A DNA stretch of 64,000 nucleotides. It comes from Halicephalobus mephisto (Eukaryota > Nematoda > Chromadorea > Rhabditida > Panagrolaimidae). Below, in pieces: positions 48,482-61,091 of this stretch. Position numbers and translations under genes: made by a program. The stretch is taken from the NCBI GenBank assembly GCA_009193035.1, contig SWDT01000092.1:310001-374000 (forward strand). Direction: 5' to 3'. Each line of letters starts with the position of its first letter. The first letter of the stretch is position 1. The notes under the pieces are model-generated. The model had not been told where the DNA came from, did not search any database, and was given only the letters and a program-made list of their open reading frames with translations.

Positions 48482-50498
48482 TTCCCAAACCTCGACCGAT
48501 TTGACCGAATTCCATATGTAGTCTTGTATGTCTTTCGGCCAAATAGTCACAACTCGATGATTTTCTGTATTCGTATGCTTTTATATTACGGGCTTAAGGC
48601 ATTAAATGAGTATTGACTTTGCAGAGCCGGGTGCTCGAAATAAAATTGTTCTTGAATTCTCGGAAGGCATTAAGAAGCCACATGAATTTTATTTTTAAAG
48701 TTCAACTTTTTTATAACTTTATATGGGTTCTTCGAGTGTTTTCAAACCGTTTAAAAGATCACTGGGAACACTTTGAAAGAAGATAGAATGGTTATTTTCG
48801 AAAGGGTGAGATGCTGGTTGAATACATGGATGGGTTAGAAAGAAATTTGCATATTCATCATGATTTGCGAAAGTAGGACTACTTTGTTAACCATAATTTG
48901 AACTTTCCAAATATTTCCATCTACTCGTCTAGTCTTGTGAGAATGAGTTCTGTCGGGATCTTCAGGAACAGTAGTGACTTCAACTGAATACCGGAGCACT
49001 AGTGAGCTTACACTTTCCATTGACTTTCATAAAGTGCACTTTTTCCTTGAGAATTTGATCAACGAAGAGCTTGGTAAAAAGTACATTTCACGAGGAATAT
49101 ACTGAATTCAAATAAATATCGAGGAATTACAACTTTGTGGGATAAAAGGTATCACAACTGGAGAAACAAGAACAAGAAATTTGCGTATCCTAGAGGGAAA
49201 AGTGAAACCGCCTACTTTATTACCTGCTTCTTCGTCTCCAGTTTGGATTTCACCTATCTTTATTTTCTGGATTTGCATTTGCATTTTAATTTTTTAAATT
49301 AATTCTTGTGTTACTGCTTTTAAAAGGACTAAAATTCGTCCAGTCTGATTTGAAAACTATCTCCCGTGACTAATCTTTGTCGCGTTGATTTAGGACGACT
49401 GATTTTAATCGGGTCCGGACAGATCTGATAAATAACGATGGCTTGCTAAGACAAAACAGAACTCATATCCCATAATGATGAGCTTTATTATCTCCATTTC
49501 CCCTTGAGACTCTAAAATTACACTTTTTTAAATTGTCTGGTTGTAAGTTTACTTTGAAATTCATAAAATAAGTACTTTTTGATTTGCCATCAATAGGTTT
49601 CGTAGTGTCATTGTTCTTATCCTTTCCATCTCGTAGTTGTCTTGCGGAAAGATGTGCGGATATAGAGAATCACATGCTATATTAGGAAGTTGTTAATGAA
49701 ATTACGTTGATTTACTGTATTTTTTACTGATTGATATTTTTAGGAAGCTAAATTTCAATTTCATTGAAATGAATTTGAATTGATTCAATGATATGAGGAA
49801 GATTCATATATTATTTTGTCTCATAATTGCCAGCAAGCTCTTGAATTCTCATTTTATTGACCATGGTTTCATACTCGAAGGTGAACTACTTTTCGATTCA
49901 AACGAAACGAATCCCCTGTTATCATAATCGTAGTCATTAGGGTCTTCAGCTCAAATTCTATCATTAACTTTCGAGAGGGACATTTTCTTAAGACTTGGAA
50001 ATCAATAAAGATCTGGAGAAACAACTAGTTGGTCTCATTGATTATTTCAAAGAATTTATCCATGGAAATGAACTTTACTGTGAGTTTAGAGAGTTCATCT
50101 TGAACTTCCCCCTATAATAGCGGCTTTTTCACTCTCCGAACCGGTTGGAATATAGTTTAACACTTATCTTTCATAGATATCATTATTTGCTGCATTTCTC
50201 GGGTCGACAGAGTTCCCATGACCTTTTCATTATCAACACTCGGTATGTACTTTAACTACTTTTGATAACTTATTCCTATGATCTGTACCTAAATCAACTT
50301 ATTTGAATTTAATAACTCGATATGTTTAAAATACCCAACAATATATTTTAATATTTACTATTTTAAACAGAACAAACGCATGGTTAATGTCTGGAAAAAT
50401 TGCTCCAAGGAAATGAAATGCGGTACTTTCTTTCCGACTGGAATCATGTATCCAAGTTCCGGAATATGAATGTAGTATGAGGTTTTTCTGCTTTTTCA
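48482..50498. other. AT-rich intergenic
   Basis: About 2 kb. Poly(A) signal-like AATAAA near 48641. A minus frame at 48835-49020 is not supported. No RNA gene or repeat of note. Confidence 0.45.
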
Positions 50499-52191
50499 AT
50501 GATGGATTTAGAAACCACCAGTAGTGAGGACAGTGAAATTATTTCCACCGTCTCGACTACCTTATCTTGCGCTTCAAAAGATGTAGTTACTTATCTGATT
50601 AATTACGAGTGGACTTCCTTTAAGAAGTTCAGCACAACCTCGACATCTTCCGTCACCTCCATCTCACAAATTGACAACTGTGTTTGTGGTTACTTTTGGA
50701 GACGTATCTTCCATGGGGTAAACCTGTGTTTATTCGTGGGTTGAATTACTACTTTTCTCTATTAAATTCTTCTTTCAGACAACGAATACCCATCTGAAGG
50801 TTGGTTACACTTTCGGTGTGATTGTAGCACTCGTGGCTTCGGCAGTAACGACATGGATGGTCTTTAGTGATTACATGGAAAATCAAACAGCTACTTTGAT
50901 GATAATTCGACAGGTGAGTGGTGTTCCATTGTCCTCAATTCGTTCCTTGATTTCAGTACGATGAATTGCAATATCCGAACATTACTATCTGTCCGAAGTA
51001 CCCCGACGCTCTGAACATGTCACTTGTCCTTTCTGACATCCACGAGAAAGTAAGTGTGACTACGGAACTGAACTCGGAGGACATCAACAACCTCATTGCT
51101 TTTGCCTTGACTGGAGCAGGTTTCGATAATTTCCAGTCAATTGTTGATGAATGGGACAGCGAATACATTGACTGGTTATCTATTTGGTTCAGAAAGTGGC
51201 AAGCTGACCGAGATCTCTCTGAGTTTTATTCTTTTCTCTTAGAAGAAGCTGGATTCAGATGCCAGGATGTACGTTTAATTCAGTTTTATGATTAATTATT
51301 GATTTCAGCTATTTTTGTACTGTTATTATGCTGGAGACAAAATTCCTTGTTGCGATATCTTCAGATTCTCCTATGTCATGCTGAGAGGTCGATGTCTGAA
51401 GCTTCGGAAATTTTACCAAGAGGACCCTGCTGTGACTGGGACAATAACTTTATACATGAGATATCTGCCGAGTAATATCTTGTTGAAAGGGGATAATCAA
51501 GTAAGTTCTTTCACAAATATCTCCAAACTTAGCTCTCTTTTAGCCTCAGACAATCCTTTACATATCCGACGAGCACCCAGATGTCCCGACTTTCCCGAGA
51601 TTTTACATGGCTCCATTCAAGTGGAATCACCTCCGTTTGGAGAGACAGATGATATCCAGGCTTCCAAACAGCGAGCAGTGCTCCAATTCTTCCGCCATTA
51701 CCGGAGTAGGCACTTGTATGGTGAATACCTGGCTTAGGAAGAGAGTAGTCGAGCCTCTCAATTGTACCGTCTTCTATCTCAAGCACAAATACCCGAATCT
51801 TCCCGTTTGTCCTCCAGAAGAAATCGTCAGAAACTACGATGATGTTGTCAACATAGCCTTGAAGAATGAAATTCAGTGCTTTTCTGCCTGTCTCCAAACG
51901 AAAATGAAGATGAATATGCAAGTAACAGGAACTATAAGACCTCTCCTTTGGGACGGTAACGACTCCATATTTCACTTGGAGTTTGCTTATGATGCTCTTC
52001 AGGAGACCATATTCCAGGAAGTTGTAACAACGACGGTTCCCGGATTTGTCGCTCAGCTTGGAGGACAATTTGGACTTTTTCTGGGGATCTCAATTGTTTC
52101 AGCAGCACATTTGTTTCCTTTTCTCGTCTTAGGGATAACTCTGAGCTTCAAATATTTCTGGAAATCTCATTTGCAAAAGTTGGAGACCTGA
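50499..52191 (+). CDS. DEG/ENaC (degenerin-type) cation channel subunit
   Basis: Trimeric amiloride-sensitive-type Na+ channel subunit; nematode members act in touch, acid or peptide sensing. Exons 50499-50717, 50779-50913, 50957-51268, 51309-51500 and 51544-52191 give about 501 residues. Visible: cytosolic start with TTSTSSVTSISQ upstream of TM1, TM1 (VGYTFGVIVALVASAVTTWM), post-TM1 motif QYPNITICPKYP, a Cys-containing extracellular domain (RCQD, CYYAGDKIPCCD, GTCMVNTW, LNCTVFYL, VCPPEE, IQCFSACLQ), and TM2 preceded by the family signature VAQLGGQFGLFLGISIVSAA with the G-x-S selectivity filter. All introns are phase 0. The final cytosolic tail is short (KYFWKSHLQKLET). Gene assignment within the large del/degt group is unclear. 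Confidence 0.93.
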
Positions 52192-52456
52192 GGAATATAA
52201 AACTTATTATCTGAACAACAACTCTGAACACAATAGATCTTAATGATCGAACTTCAAATTTATCGTTGTTCATATCAAAATGAAGATCTTTTCATCGATC
52301 TAATCTGATTCGGAGACCCAAGTATTGTAAAATAATCTCGGTGAAAATAATTTTCGGGAATTAAATGATGAATCTTGTCGGATATATCACTAATTTTGTA
52401 TTAATACCGGCAATCGTTTTATAATTTGTTAGAACATAAGAAATATAAAGAGAACT

Positions 52457-53402
52457 TCATTCATCGATGTTCCTGAGGCAACGAGCGAGCAGAACTACTC
52501 CCATATATCCAATCTTCACCGAATACTGAAGTAATCCAGTTGGGGTTATCTCTGAAATGGACAACATTAACTAGACAAACAAGTTCAAGATCCTTACTCA
52601 TGTAGAGTTTGTCAATATGTGGGGAGAGACTGCTTAAGAACGTCTGCAACATCTTCAACTCGAACTTCATGTCATCAATGTCCTTTTCATAGTCAGAATC
52701 ATCCATCACCATCAGATCTGTGAGGACCAGTTTGTAGTCGGAGTTGTCACTAGTGGCGAAGTACTTCACTCTGCCATTCGGGGTCGTGGACATTTTCTAA
52801 AGCACTAAATTAAAAGAAGACAATGTGGATTTAAACTCACGAAGGAATCAATGTTCAACTGCTGGAGGGCATTGATAGTCTTCAGGAGCAAAGGCAAAGG
52901 GTAGAGAGTCAAGTGGATACACGGTTCCTTCAGAACTGGAGCGATGTAGTCTTCTGAATAATTGAACAGAAACTCGATCGGGAGAAGCGAGACGACATCC
53001 ACGGATCGGAGTTCAACCGAGAGATGAGGGGCTTCATGACGCTTGACCAACTTGAACTTTATGACCTCGGAGTGTTGCTGGAAGAGGGGAATGAAGTGTT
53101 CCTTGCTTACGTCAAAAATGATAACATTCAGGTCATCGCTGTAACCTTGAAACGCATACTGGGTGAAGATCTCCTGCTTCGAAAGCTTAATCTCGACGAA
53201 ATAGCCACATCTCACAGCCGTGGCACAGATGAAAGACATCCCTTCTGGAGTCAAGAGAATGTTGAACTTTGGAGAGTCGCTGAACTTGGCAGCACAAGTC
53301 ATCGCCTCTGCAAGTCCGTAGTTTCAGAGGGGAGGAGATAGAAGGCTTACCGACAAGTGTCTCCAGCGACTTCGAATCACTGACGATCGCTGAGAACTTC
53401 AT
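52457..53402 (-). CDS. hus-1: HUS1, 9-1-1 checkpoint clamp subunit
   Basis: Part of the RAD9-RAD1-HUS1 DNA-damage clamp. Exons 53402-53351, 53307-52841, 52797-52599 and 52551-52457 join in phase to about 270 residues. It starts MKFSAIVSDSKSLETLVEAM, has the PCNA-like core (KFNILLTPEGMSFICAT, GYFVEIKLSKQEIFTQYAFQ, VIKFKLVKRHEAPHLSVELR), the family block VSLLPIEFLF, and LYPLPLLLKTINALQQLNID in the linker-to-second-half region. The end (TGLLQYSVKIGYMGVVLLAR) fits the last clamp strands. An acceptor TTTCAG (53413) lies 10 nt before the ATG and the upstream RAD51 paralogue stops only 107 bp away, so the two are probably co-transcribed. Confidence 0.87.
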
Positions 53403-53509
53403 CGTCACTGGTCTGAAATTTCAAGAATAAGGAAATAAACTATGAACAGATATTTCTGTTGAAAAAAACAACTAAACAATCAGTCGAAAAATATTTTACA
53501 AACAATAAA
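53403..53509 (-). promoter_or_regulatory. Operon-type junction between RAD51 paralogue and hus-1
   Basis: 107 bp on the minus strand from the upstream stop to the hus-1 ATG, U-rich when transcribed and ending in GAAATTTCAG 10 nt before the ATG. No clear AATAAA was found; variants such as AATATT occur. Size and acceptor suit SL2-type processing. Confidence 0.55.
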
Positions 53510-54398
53510 CTAAAGGATCGGCGATATTCCAGCCGCTGTAATCTTGAACGACAAAGGTTTCCGTCGAGGAACTGGCCACTTCTTCAGAACTAATCTCCTT
53601 CTGCGGGTCTCGCCATCAATGACTTCAATCCAGAGTCGGTAACTACAGTACATCTTCCAACTGATACCTAGACTGGGGCCGACGGTTCCCACATTGTTCA
53701 AGAACCCTAATGTGGTGAATCTATTCACGACAACTACCTGAAATGGATCTAGAGGGAATTTGGGATGAATGGAGATACTCACCGAAGCATTGAACTTGGC
53801 AGCGATCTTGTTCAGTAAAACAGCTGTACCGTGAAGGTAGAACCTCCTTCGACTACCTTTCTCTTCCGTGAAGTCAGGAATAATACTGTCCAATCCCTCA
53901 ACACAAAGTAACGAAAGCTAGAAAAAAATCTCTCACTTTATTAAGAAAACAATGAACTCACCTCTTTCCACGAGAGACAGCTATTCAGAGCCGTGATCAA
54001 GGACTCTCGATTAGCCCTTCGCATGACGAATACATTGGACATGAGCTCCGAGGGAGACTTGGAAGAACCCATAGCTCTGGCCATCTCTAAAAACCTCTCA
54101 GGAATGAAGGAAGACTTGTCGCTAGCGATAAAAGCACAGGTTCCCATGTCGCCTCCAGATCTCAGTTTAGCGGCTGTCTGCATGCTGAAGTAAATAAATT
54201 ACAAAATATTAATATATGGAAGAAATTAACTCACCAGAACTGACTTTTTCCAGCTCCTGCTTCTCCCGCAAGTTGAATCAGACTGCCTCTGGGAAGACCG
54301 CCACCAAGGTAGGCATCCAGATGAGAACTTCCAACAGGACATACACTCATTTCTCGATAATGAGGGAGTTGATCAATGGTTTTGATGATCAACTTCAT
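53510..54398 (-). CDS. rfs-1: RAD51 paralogue (RecA-fold recombination mediator)
   Basis: Helps load or remodel RAD-51 filaments in homologous recombination. Exons 54398-54235, 54184-53962, 53917-53783 and 53737-53510 give about 249 residues. The N-terminus runs straight into the ATPase core: SSHLDAYLGGGLPRGSLIQL, then Walker A GEAGAGKSQ, ASDKSSFIPERFLEMARAMG, Walker B region LSLLCVEGLDSIIPDF, VVVVNRFTTLG (the strand corresponding to the L2/NQV region) and a final basic strand (RRRLVLKKWPVPRRKPLSFK). It lacks the N-terminal helix-hairpin domain of RAD51 itself. C. elegans has one canonical paralogue, RFS-1, plus Walker-less RIP-1; the intact Walker A favours RFS-1. The match to that gene in particular is inference. 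Confidence 0.8.
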
Positions 54399-57300
54399 TT
54401 TAACTAAAATTTAACTAAAAAAGAAAATTTAAAAAGTGAATTTGGCGGGAAATCACGAGTGAAAATCAGCCGCGAGTCGAAATTTCCCTTTTTAAAATTT
54501 CTACCAGTTCTTTGACCCGAGAGAGATAGAAAAAAGGAAAGAAGGTCAAGAGAATAAATGATTTTCGTTTTTAATTTCCTCATTTCTTTGAACATAGAAA
54601 AATTAGAATGAAGATAAATATTTTTTTAGAAATTCGATTTTTTTCATTAAAAAAATTTTTTACGAAGAAACAGAAGACTACTTGATTGAAATTGCTGAAG
54701 ATTCTTCTGAATAGTGTGATAAATTTCTGAGGAAATCGAAAATTCGGAAGATAAATGATAAAAAGTTCCTATTTTCGTCTCCAATGTTATTTATAAAATT
54801 ATGTTGAAGCAAACTTACAGAATTTGCAAATTAGAAATTTTCGAAATAATTTCTGAAATCAGCTGGTTTTTGTTTTTAGTATATTGTACAGTATTCAGTG
54901 CAGAGTTAAATATGAATTTAATGATATATGGATTAATTGTATTTAAATGATATTTTTAAAAGTTGAAATTAGAAAATTTATTAATGGGATAGAAAATTAT
55001 AAAACTTGATTTTTAAAGTCGAAATTATTATCAAATTCCGAATTTCGATTAAATTTTACATCAAACTGCGGAAATTTGAAAGATAAAAATTCACTAAGAG
55101 ATGATAAATGAAGTGTATTCAGATTTTTATTCAATTTTTAAACGTTTTTCGTTGTAGAACATATTTAATAGGAAATAGTGAAGTATATGTTTATTAAAAT
55201 TCAGTATGGATTATTTTTAGTGAAGATTATATGACGTTATCGATCACATGTCTATCGATAAATGTCAACTTGTATGAAAAACATGGTTGTGGTAGAGTAA
55301 AATACGTTGCATTCTTGGTTGAAATTAGATATTTTACATCTACTTTTATTAATAATAAAAGTTTTTTTCTAAATTAATTATTGAAACATTTATTTTTCAT
55401 CAACGGCATTATTTTTAGTAATCACTTCTCTATCCACCAGTAACATAACTCATGCCAGAAGCTATTTAAGAAAATAAATCTTTAATATTTTTCAACATCG
55501 TCTCAATACGATTATATGAACAAAATTTGAACTTTAAAGAAAAACCATTTGGCCATTTATCCTCTTGACCTTTTTCTTTCAATTTTTTTAAGATGTATCA
55601 TATTTTTGTATTTCCACATCATTGTACTTTAAAAAACAATAATGGCTGAAAGAAGGTCAACAGTTGGAGATCTATCTGCAATATATGTCGCATTTTGTAG
55701 ATGCTGGATTACTGAGTTCAATGATATATAATATTTCAGGATTCAGTTGATGTTTATGCATAAAAACCTATCTTGGAATTTTCTTGCAATTCCCACTTGC
55801 AGTATTAATAAAAAAAACTAAAGAAATTTGGGCAATTTGACTAGTTGGGTTAGTAATTAAAATCGCAATTGTTAAGCCGCTTAAAGTGCCGAGGTTCGAT
55901 TCTCGGATGGCTCAAGTAATTCTCCCATTGGTTCTGATAGGTAATGTAGTTGCAATAACAGGGAGAAGAATAGGAAATGGAGAAGAACCATGGGGTAGTG
56001 AGAAAGAATAATAGGGTAGCAAAAAGAATGGATAGGAGAGTAGGTGGAAAGGATACTGTAATAGAGAAAAAATATACTGTAATTAATAAGTAAAAAATTA
56101 GGAAGAAGGTATATTTTTTGTTTTCCACTTTCTTCGGTTCAGAAAACGACGATAATGCTCGAATTTAAAGAGAAAAAAGGTGCATTATGGGGTAATTGGA
56201 CTTGTAGATTCCGAATCTGAAGTCAGAATTAACAGTTAACGTTCAAATTCCGGAGATTCTGGTCACATATTGTTATATACTGCTTGATTCAGCAATTCAA
56301 CATCTACAAAACCCGATTTATATTACGGTCAAGTTCCGTGTTTTGAAAAGAGGAACTCTATTCATTATTTGAAATGTCGAAAGGATATTATGTATTCATA
56401 TTTCGTGTAGTAAAGAATAAACAACACTCAATATTTCCGAAAATTGCAGGACTAATTATACTGTCTAACATTCATTAATGAGTCTTTGACGTTATTTACA
56501 TTCCAGCCATATTGGAACTCTAGGAGGTCCCACTACGAACAAGTTATAGTAATTTTTAGACAAACAAGAACCTTTTGATTTTTTGTTTCTCATTTTTCTT
56601 CATTTAATAACAGATTTTAAAATCTATGTTGTAGAGGATCTGATAATTCCTCCTTTACTCCACGGTCGTTGAATATTTCGAAATTTTAATTTTGCTAATT
56701 ACTTCATTCAAATAAAATGAGATAAAAAACCTCCAGAATAATCTTTTGAACTTACTCTAACTCCTGGATTCCATGAAGGTTGAAATCAGATGACATCATT
56801 TTTAAATCCAGAAGATTTGATTACCTATTTCATTGTAGTTTTTCGTTTTGATTTCTTAATTTTTACTAGTTTTAGAAAGAGGTCTTGATCTTTATCGAAA
56901 ATCAAGGTATTGATGGTCAAAAAGTCAATATTTTCAGAATCGGAAAAACAAACATTAAAGATAAAAATCATCCTTATAAAGGCAGTAGATTCCCTCGAAT
57001 TCCATAGTGATATCGATGAGGTCCAACTTTAATGAAATTAGAGTTAAAGTTAATAAAAAATTATTTTATTAACCTGATATTTTAAGTATTTTTCTAAAGA
57101 TGTTATTAAAGTTGGAATTTTTAAACCTGCAGAAATTCTAGAATCAAGGATAGATTTTCAGATGGTTTGCAATATAAATTCTGAAATTTATTGTTGGTTT
57201 CCGAAGAATTATATCAAAAAATCTTTTTGTCTAAAAACTAGTACAACTGCTTTGTAATAGGACCTCCAGAAACGACCCCATTATTACAATATAAATAACA

Positions 57301-57851
57301 ATAAAATATCACCCATGGAAACAAAGTAACAACCACTCTTTTAATTTTCAAATAAAGCGGATATTTCCTTTTTCGTTATGTAAGAAATTTCCAAATGTTT
57401 GGTCATTTCTTTTTCGAATTTATTCATTAAAATTTATAATAAAAATTTATCTGGTTAATACTAGTAATTGTGACATTTCCACATGAGCTGATCGAATTCA
57501 AATACAGGAGAGAAATGTGACAAAGTTGGAAACAAGATATTGTGGGCAAGAGTATTAAAGCAACAAATGTTTTGCCGTTGAGCTAGGGAATAATAAATTA
57601 CGGATTGCGAGATAAGCTCGGATCTCTTACACTATATTTACTAAAATAAATCCAATTGCACTTTGAAGAACATATTCGCAGAGTAGCTTACTCGACGTAA
57701 GTCAGATGAAGCAGACTTGGGATTCCAAGGTATGCACTGGGAGTTTGAAAGTAATAAACAGCTGACTTTCAGAAAGCGACCCAATAAAGCTTTTTCAGGA
57801 ATTGCTGTAGATAAAGCAAGTGGGATTGAGCGGATTAGAGTTATTAAAACG
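54399..57851. other. Large AT-rich intergenic region
   Basis: About 3.45 kb, the longest gene-free interval flanked on both sides. Very AT-rich, with many short A/T runs. A minus frame at 55850-56128 (Ser/Phe/Thr-rich) looks like low-complexity chance sequence. It contains a tRNA-like remnant at 55830-55913. No protein gene supported. Confidence 0.5.
55830..55913 (+). pseudogene. Degenerate tRNA-like (Pol III B-box) sequence
   Basis: GGTTCGATTCT at 55893-55903 matches the Pol III B-box/T-loop, and CCGAG/CTCGG (55889-55893 with 55902-55906) can pair around it. GGGCAAT at 55830-55836 can pair six of seven positions with ATGGCTC at 55907-55913, and TTGGGTTAG resembles a D-loop. A small hairpin TTAAG-CCG-CTTAA could be a long variable arm. 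However the T-loop is one base too long for perfect pairing and no standard seven-base anticodon loop forms, so it is probably a decayed tRNA or tRNA-derived repeat. Confidence 0.35.
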
Positions 57852-60800
57852 TTAAATGAATTTTGGAATGAAATTACTATTAAATCGGAGAATCGTGTCT
57901 CTCTCCATTCGAGCCGGGTTGTCCAGAGCTCTAAGGAGATGTGATTCCAGAGACGGATAAGTGCTTTGAGAGACCCCTTCGTAGTTAAAGATACGTTCGA
58001 GTGAAACTGTGCAAGAAGGAACAGTCAGAAGCTCCACGGCGATGTCGCTGAGTTGGAGGGTCTTAACAGAAGTCATTTGCCAGTACTGCAATGGAGGAAT
58101 ATTACTGATGTTCGAAGAACCTGATGCTGCTCCATTTGGGGAAGATGTTTCCTGCAATTTTAATGTTGACCAAGTCAAAATTACGGGAACTTACAACTTT
58201 CAGCAGATCGTCAAAGTAACTCTGGACTATGGCTTCGGCGAATAAGCTTTTTCCGCTTTGGGACCGATCATGCAGGACCTTTCTTCTTTGGTTCGCGGCT
58301 TGAAGTAGGTCAGGGTACAAGGTAGTCGCCGTGGAAGGAGTGGAGCTGACCTCAGAAGTAGTGGAAGAAGCGGGGGAGTGGACAGGACTAGTCGGATTGC
58401 AGGGAGTACTACTTGTTTTCCTTTCAACCACGGCAGCTAACAAAGCATCAACACCTCCAGAATTCTTGATTTTCTTGTTAGTGAATTCCTCTGCTTGTTT
58501 CATTCTTTCCTCTAGAAGTTTCTCAATAGCAGTCTTGGCATAATTGATCTGGGAATCATCGAGAAGCATCGCCAATTGAGGATTCAGAGCAGTAGCTTGG
58601 ATGAAAGACCCATCAAAGTTCTCCGTCGAAGAATCAAGGATGTACTGAGCTCTGTTGTAAAGATCTGCCAGCAACTTTTCTGGAAGATGACCAAGGACGT
58701 TGAAGTCTCTTTCGAGACAAACTTTTAGTTGCATCAGTGAAGGGACAACTCGGTCAATAGTGGCATATTGGCCATCTTGAACAACCTTCATATGAGTTTT
58801 GAACAAAGACAAAAGATTCACAACACTATCGAGCTGGATCCATTGCTCTTCGTTCAAGGTCGGGATGAAGGCTTCAAACTGCTCAGCATGACAAATCCGA
58901 ATGAAGACTTCTTTGTTCTTCAAGATGTACTCTGCTAGTTGAAAGAACGGTTCTCCTAATGGAATGGGCGAATTTTGTCCAAGCTCCTGTGTGAATTGAG
59001 CCACGGCATCTGGGATTTCGGCAAATTTGTATACCATACTGTAGAAAGCTTTTTTCAAGGCAATGACGACTTCGTCAGTATCGAAGACATTGATCAAACT
59101 CAAAGTCAGTTTTTGATTGTAGGGCTCCAATTGCTTCGGGAAGAGTTTTCCATTTGCTCCAACTTCACTCAATCCAGAAGTCACTACTCTCGATATTCGT
59201 TCCCAATTCAAGTCATATTCTGACATTACTTGCTCTACAGACGCTTTGATTCCTTCATCGATGGATTTCTCTTTGGCAGGTGGTCGAATCCCCAGAAGAA
59301 TGACTTCCATCGATTGGGAAGAGCTACAGTAATACGCGGCGCACACACAGACTCTGATGACCGGATTCTTTGGGTTATGGATTAGCGGAACTTCATTGTT
59401 CTCGTCTACTTCCTTCTGATGTGGTTGAGGACAGATTTTAAGCATGTCCAAAAGAAGTGCGACTTTCGAAGCCGCCGCTAATTGCAGTTTTATCGATTGA
59501 ATTGTCCTTGAGTATTGGGAATTGATAAGCTCATCAATCTGTGAGACGTCAAAGGGCATTGTGAACTTCGGCTGAGCTGTCTCCACAAAATCCCGGAAGA
59601 ACGGATTATTGATCAAGGAAGTAGGAAGCTGGGCAGTAGCCAAAGCAAGTCCGAGTTTTACTTCAATCTCTTTCTGCTTCCGGTCTTGTTTCATCCATTT
59701 TTTCTCAAGTTCGACTGTTTTCGTTTTTGACGAAGATGAATACTTGTTTCCATTGTTGTTATTCATCATCATCTGATTGTTGTTGTTCAAGTTATTCATG
59801 ATTGTCGCATCTGAAAAAGATAATCATCCACTTGGATTAACTAAATGGACAAACTTTGCTTAAGTAGATTTAACAAGAAGGGATTTGCTTTCTGATTTCC
59901 CATTAACGCAGGAAATGGCAAGAGAGGAGGGATTGGGGTAATTGGACTCTCGGAATTTTTGGGGAGATTAGTCATTGGTTCTTCCAACTTGGTCTGAGGA
60001 GAAGCATTTGCATTGGCTCTCGCACTCAGAAGATTCAGAATGTCAGCCATCGACGACGTTTTGTTTTGGGGTTTCTGACTACTTGAAAGACTTTTGTTCC
60101 CGAAAATGCTCCCAGTACCAGTCGGGGTTTCTGCCTTCTTGAAACCTCCTGAAGAGTTGCCCATTACGCTTGAAGTAGGGGTATGTCTCGCTGAGCTCTC
60201 CGTCGAGGAAGGCTGGGAAGTCCTCGAAGACCCGTTGAGTTGTCCCGCGTTTCTTTCTCGTGTATACTCTTGCTGGAATTTTTGCTAAATTAAAAACGAG
60301 GAATTAAACCTGAACGGAATTCACTGACCTTGAGTTTTTGGAATTCCGCATATTCTGCTGGGTGTTTTTTCAGATGACATGCTAATGTACTCGTATGGGG
60401 ACCTTTTAACATGTAAGTACAGTCTCCAATGATACATCTACTCAAATTTTCTGCCTTGTTGTAAACAAAATATTTCCAAACTGGAGTTTGTTTGTTTGTC
60501 CCACCAGATCTGATTGCAGCTGCTGGATTTCGATGCCAAGACCAGTCATCTTCACTGAAAAGTTGAGCTGCTGGGGAAGCTGCTACAGCCAAGGCGCCAG
60601 GAATCGGGGCCGGAGGTGTCGGGGGGACAGCAGGAGCTGGTCCTCTCGATTGGGCCAAAATTGCCGCTTTCAGCTCATCTTTCGAGACCGTCTAGAGAGA
60701 TCAAATTCGATAATTGCCTTAAGAAGGTCAAACTCACTTTCATAATGGAATTTGCATGTTGAAACAACATTGCTAAGGGAAAATCAAAGCCAGGAGCTGT

Positions 60801-61091
60801 AGACATCCCAAATGAAGTAGTTTCTGAACTGTCTTGACTCACGGAAGGAGAAGGAGATAGTACTTCTCGTTTGCAGTTGTTATTGTTGCTCGCTGGAGAG
60901 AGTTTTTCTGCAGATCTCAAATCTAGTCCATTTTCAGAGCCGTCTCCATTTGATGAGCTCTCCAAGTCTGTTCCGTCTTCCATCTTTATATTTTTCTTGT
61001 CGAAATCGAATTCATTGACAACGACTTGAGTCGGCAGAGCAAATCGAAACTTTTTTGCTTCAGGGCCATTGGAAGCAGCTGCTAGACTCAT
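57852..61091 (-). CDS. BED zinc-finger protein with hAT dimerisation domain (domesticated transposase type)
   Basis: Likely transcriptional regulator. Exons 61091-60738, 60691-60329, 60284-59855, 59810-58195 and 58151-57852 join in phase to about 1020 residues. After an acidic Ser-rich N-terminus comes a BED finger (TPVWKYFVYNKAENLSRCII, DCTYMLKGPHTSTLACHLKK, HPAEYAEF) with C-x4-C and H-x4-H-like ligands. A Ser/Thr- and Asn-rich linker leads to a degenerate hAT-transposase body (TLNEEQWIQLDSVVNLLSLF; LEERMKQAEEFTNKKIKNSG) and a C-terminal dimerisation domain (NIPPLQYWQMTSVKTLQLSD; ELLTVPSCTVSLERIF). No terminal inverted repeats or target duplication surround it and introns are ordinary, so it is a host gene, similar in layout to C. 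elegans BED-3-type factors. An acceptor TTTTTTCAG lies about 47 nt before the ATG in the 5' UTR. Confidence 0.85.

Noticed and set aside
55830..55913. Functional tRNA gene
   Set aside because: No seven-base anticodon loop with a five-base stem, T-loop one base too long, mismatch in acceptor stem. Kept only as a remnant.
55850..56128. 92-codon minus-strand frame
   Set aside because: Low-complexity Phe/Ser/Thr translation of AT-rich DNA that overlaps the tRNA-like remnant.
57852..61091. Active hAT transposon
   Set aside because: No terminal inverted repeats or target-site duplication seen, five ordinary introns, and a degenerate catalytic region; better read as a host gene.
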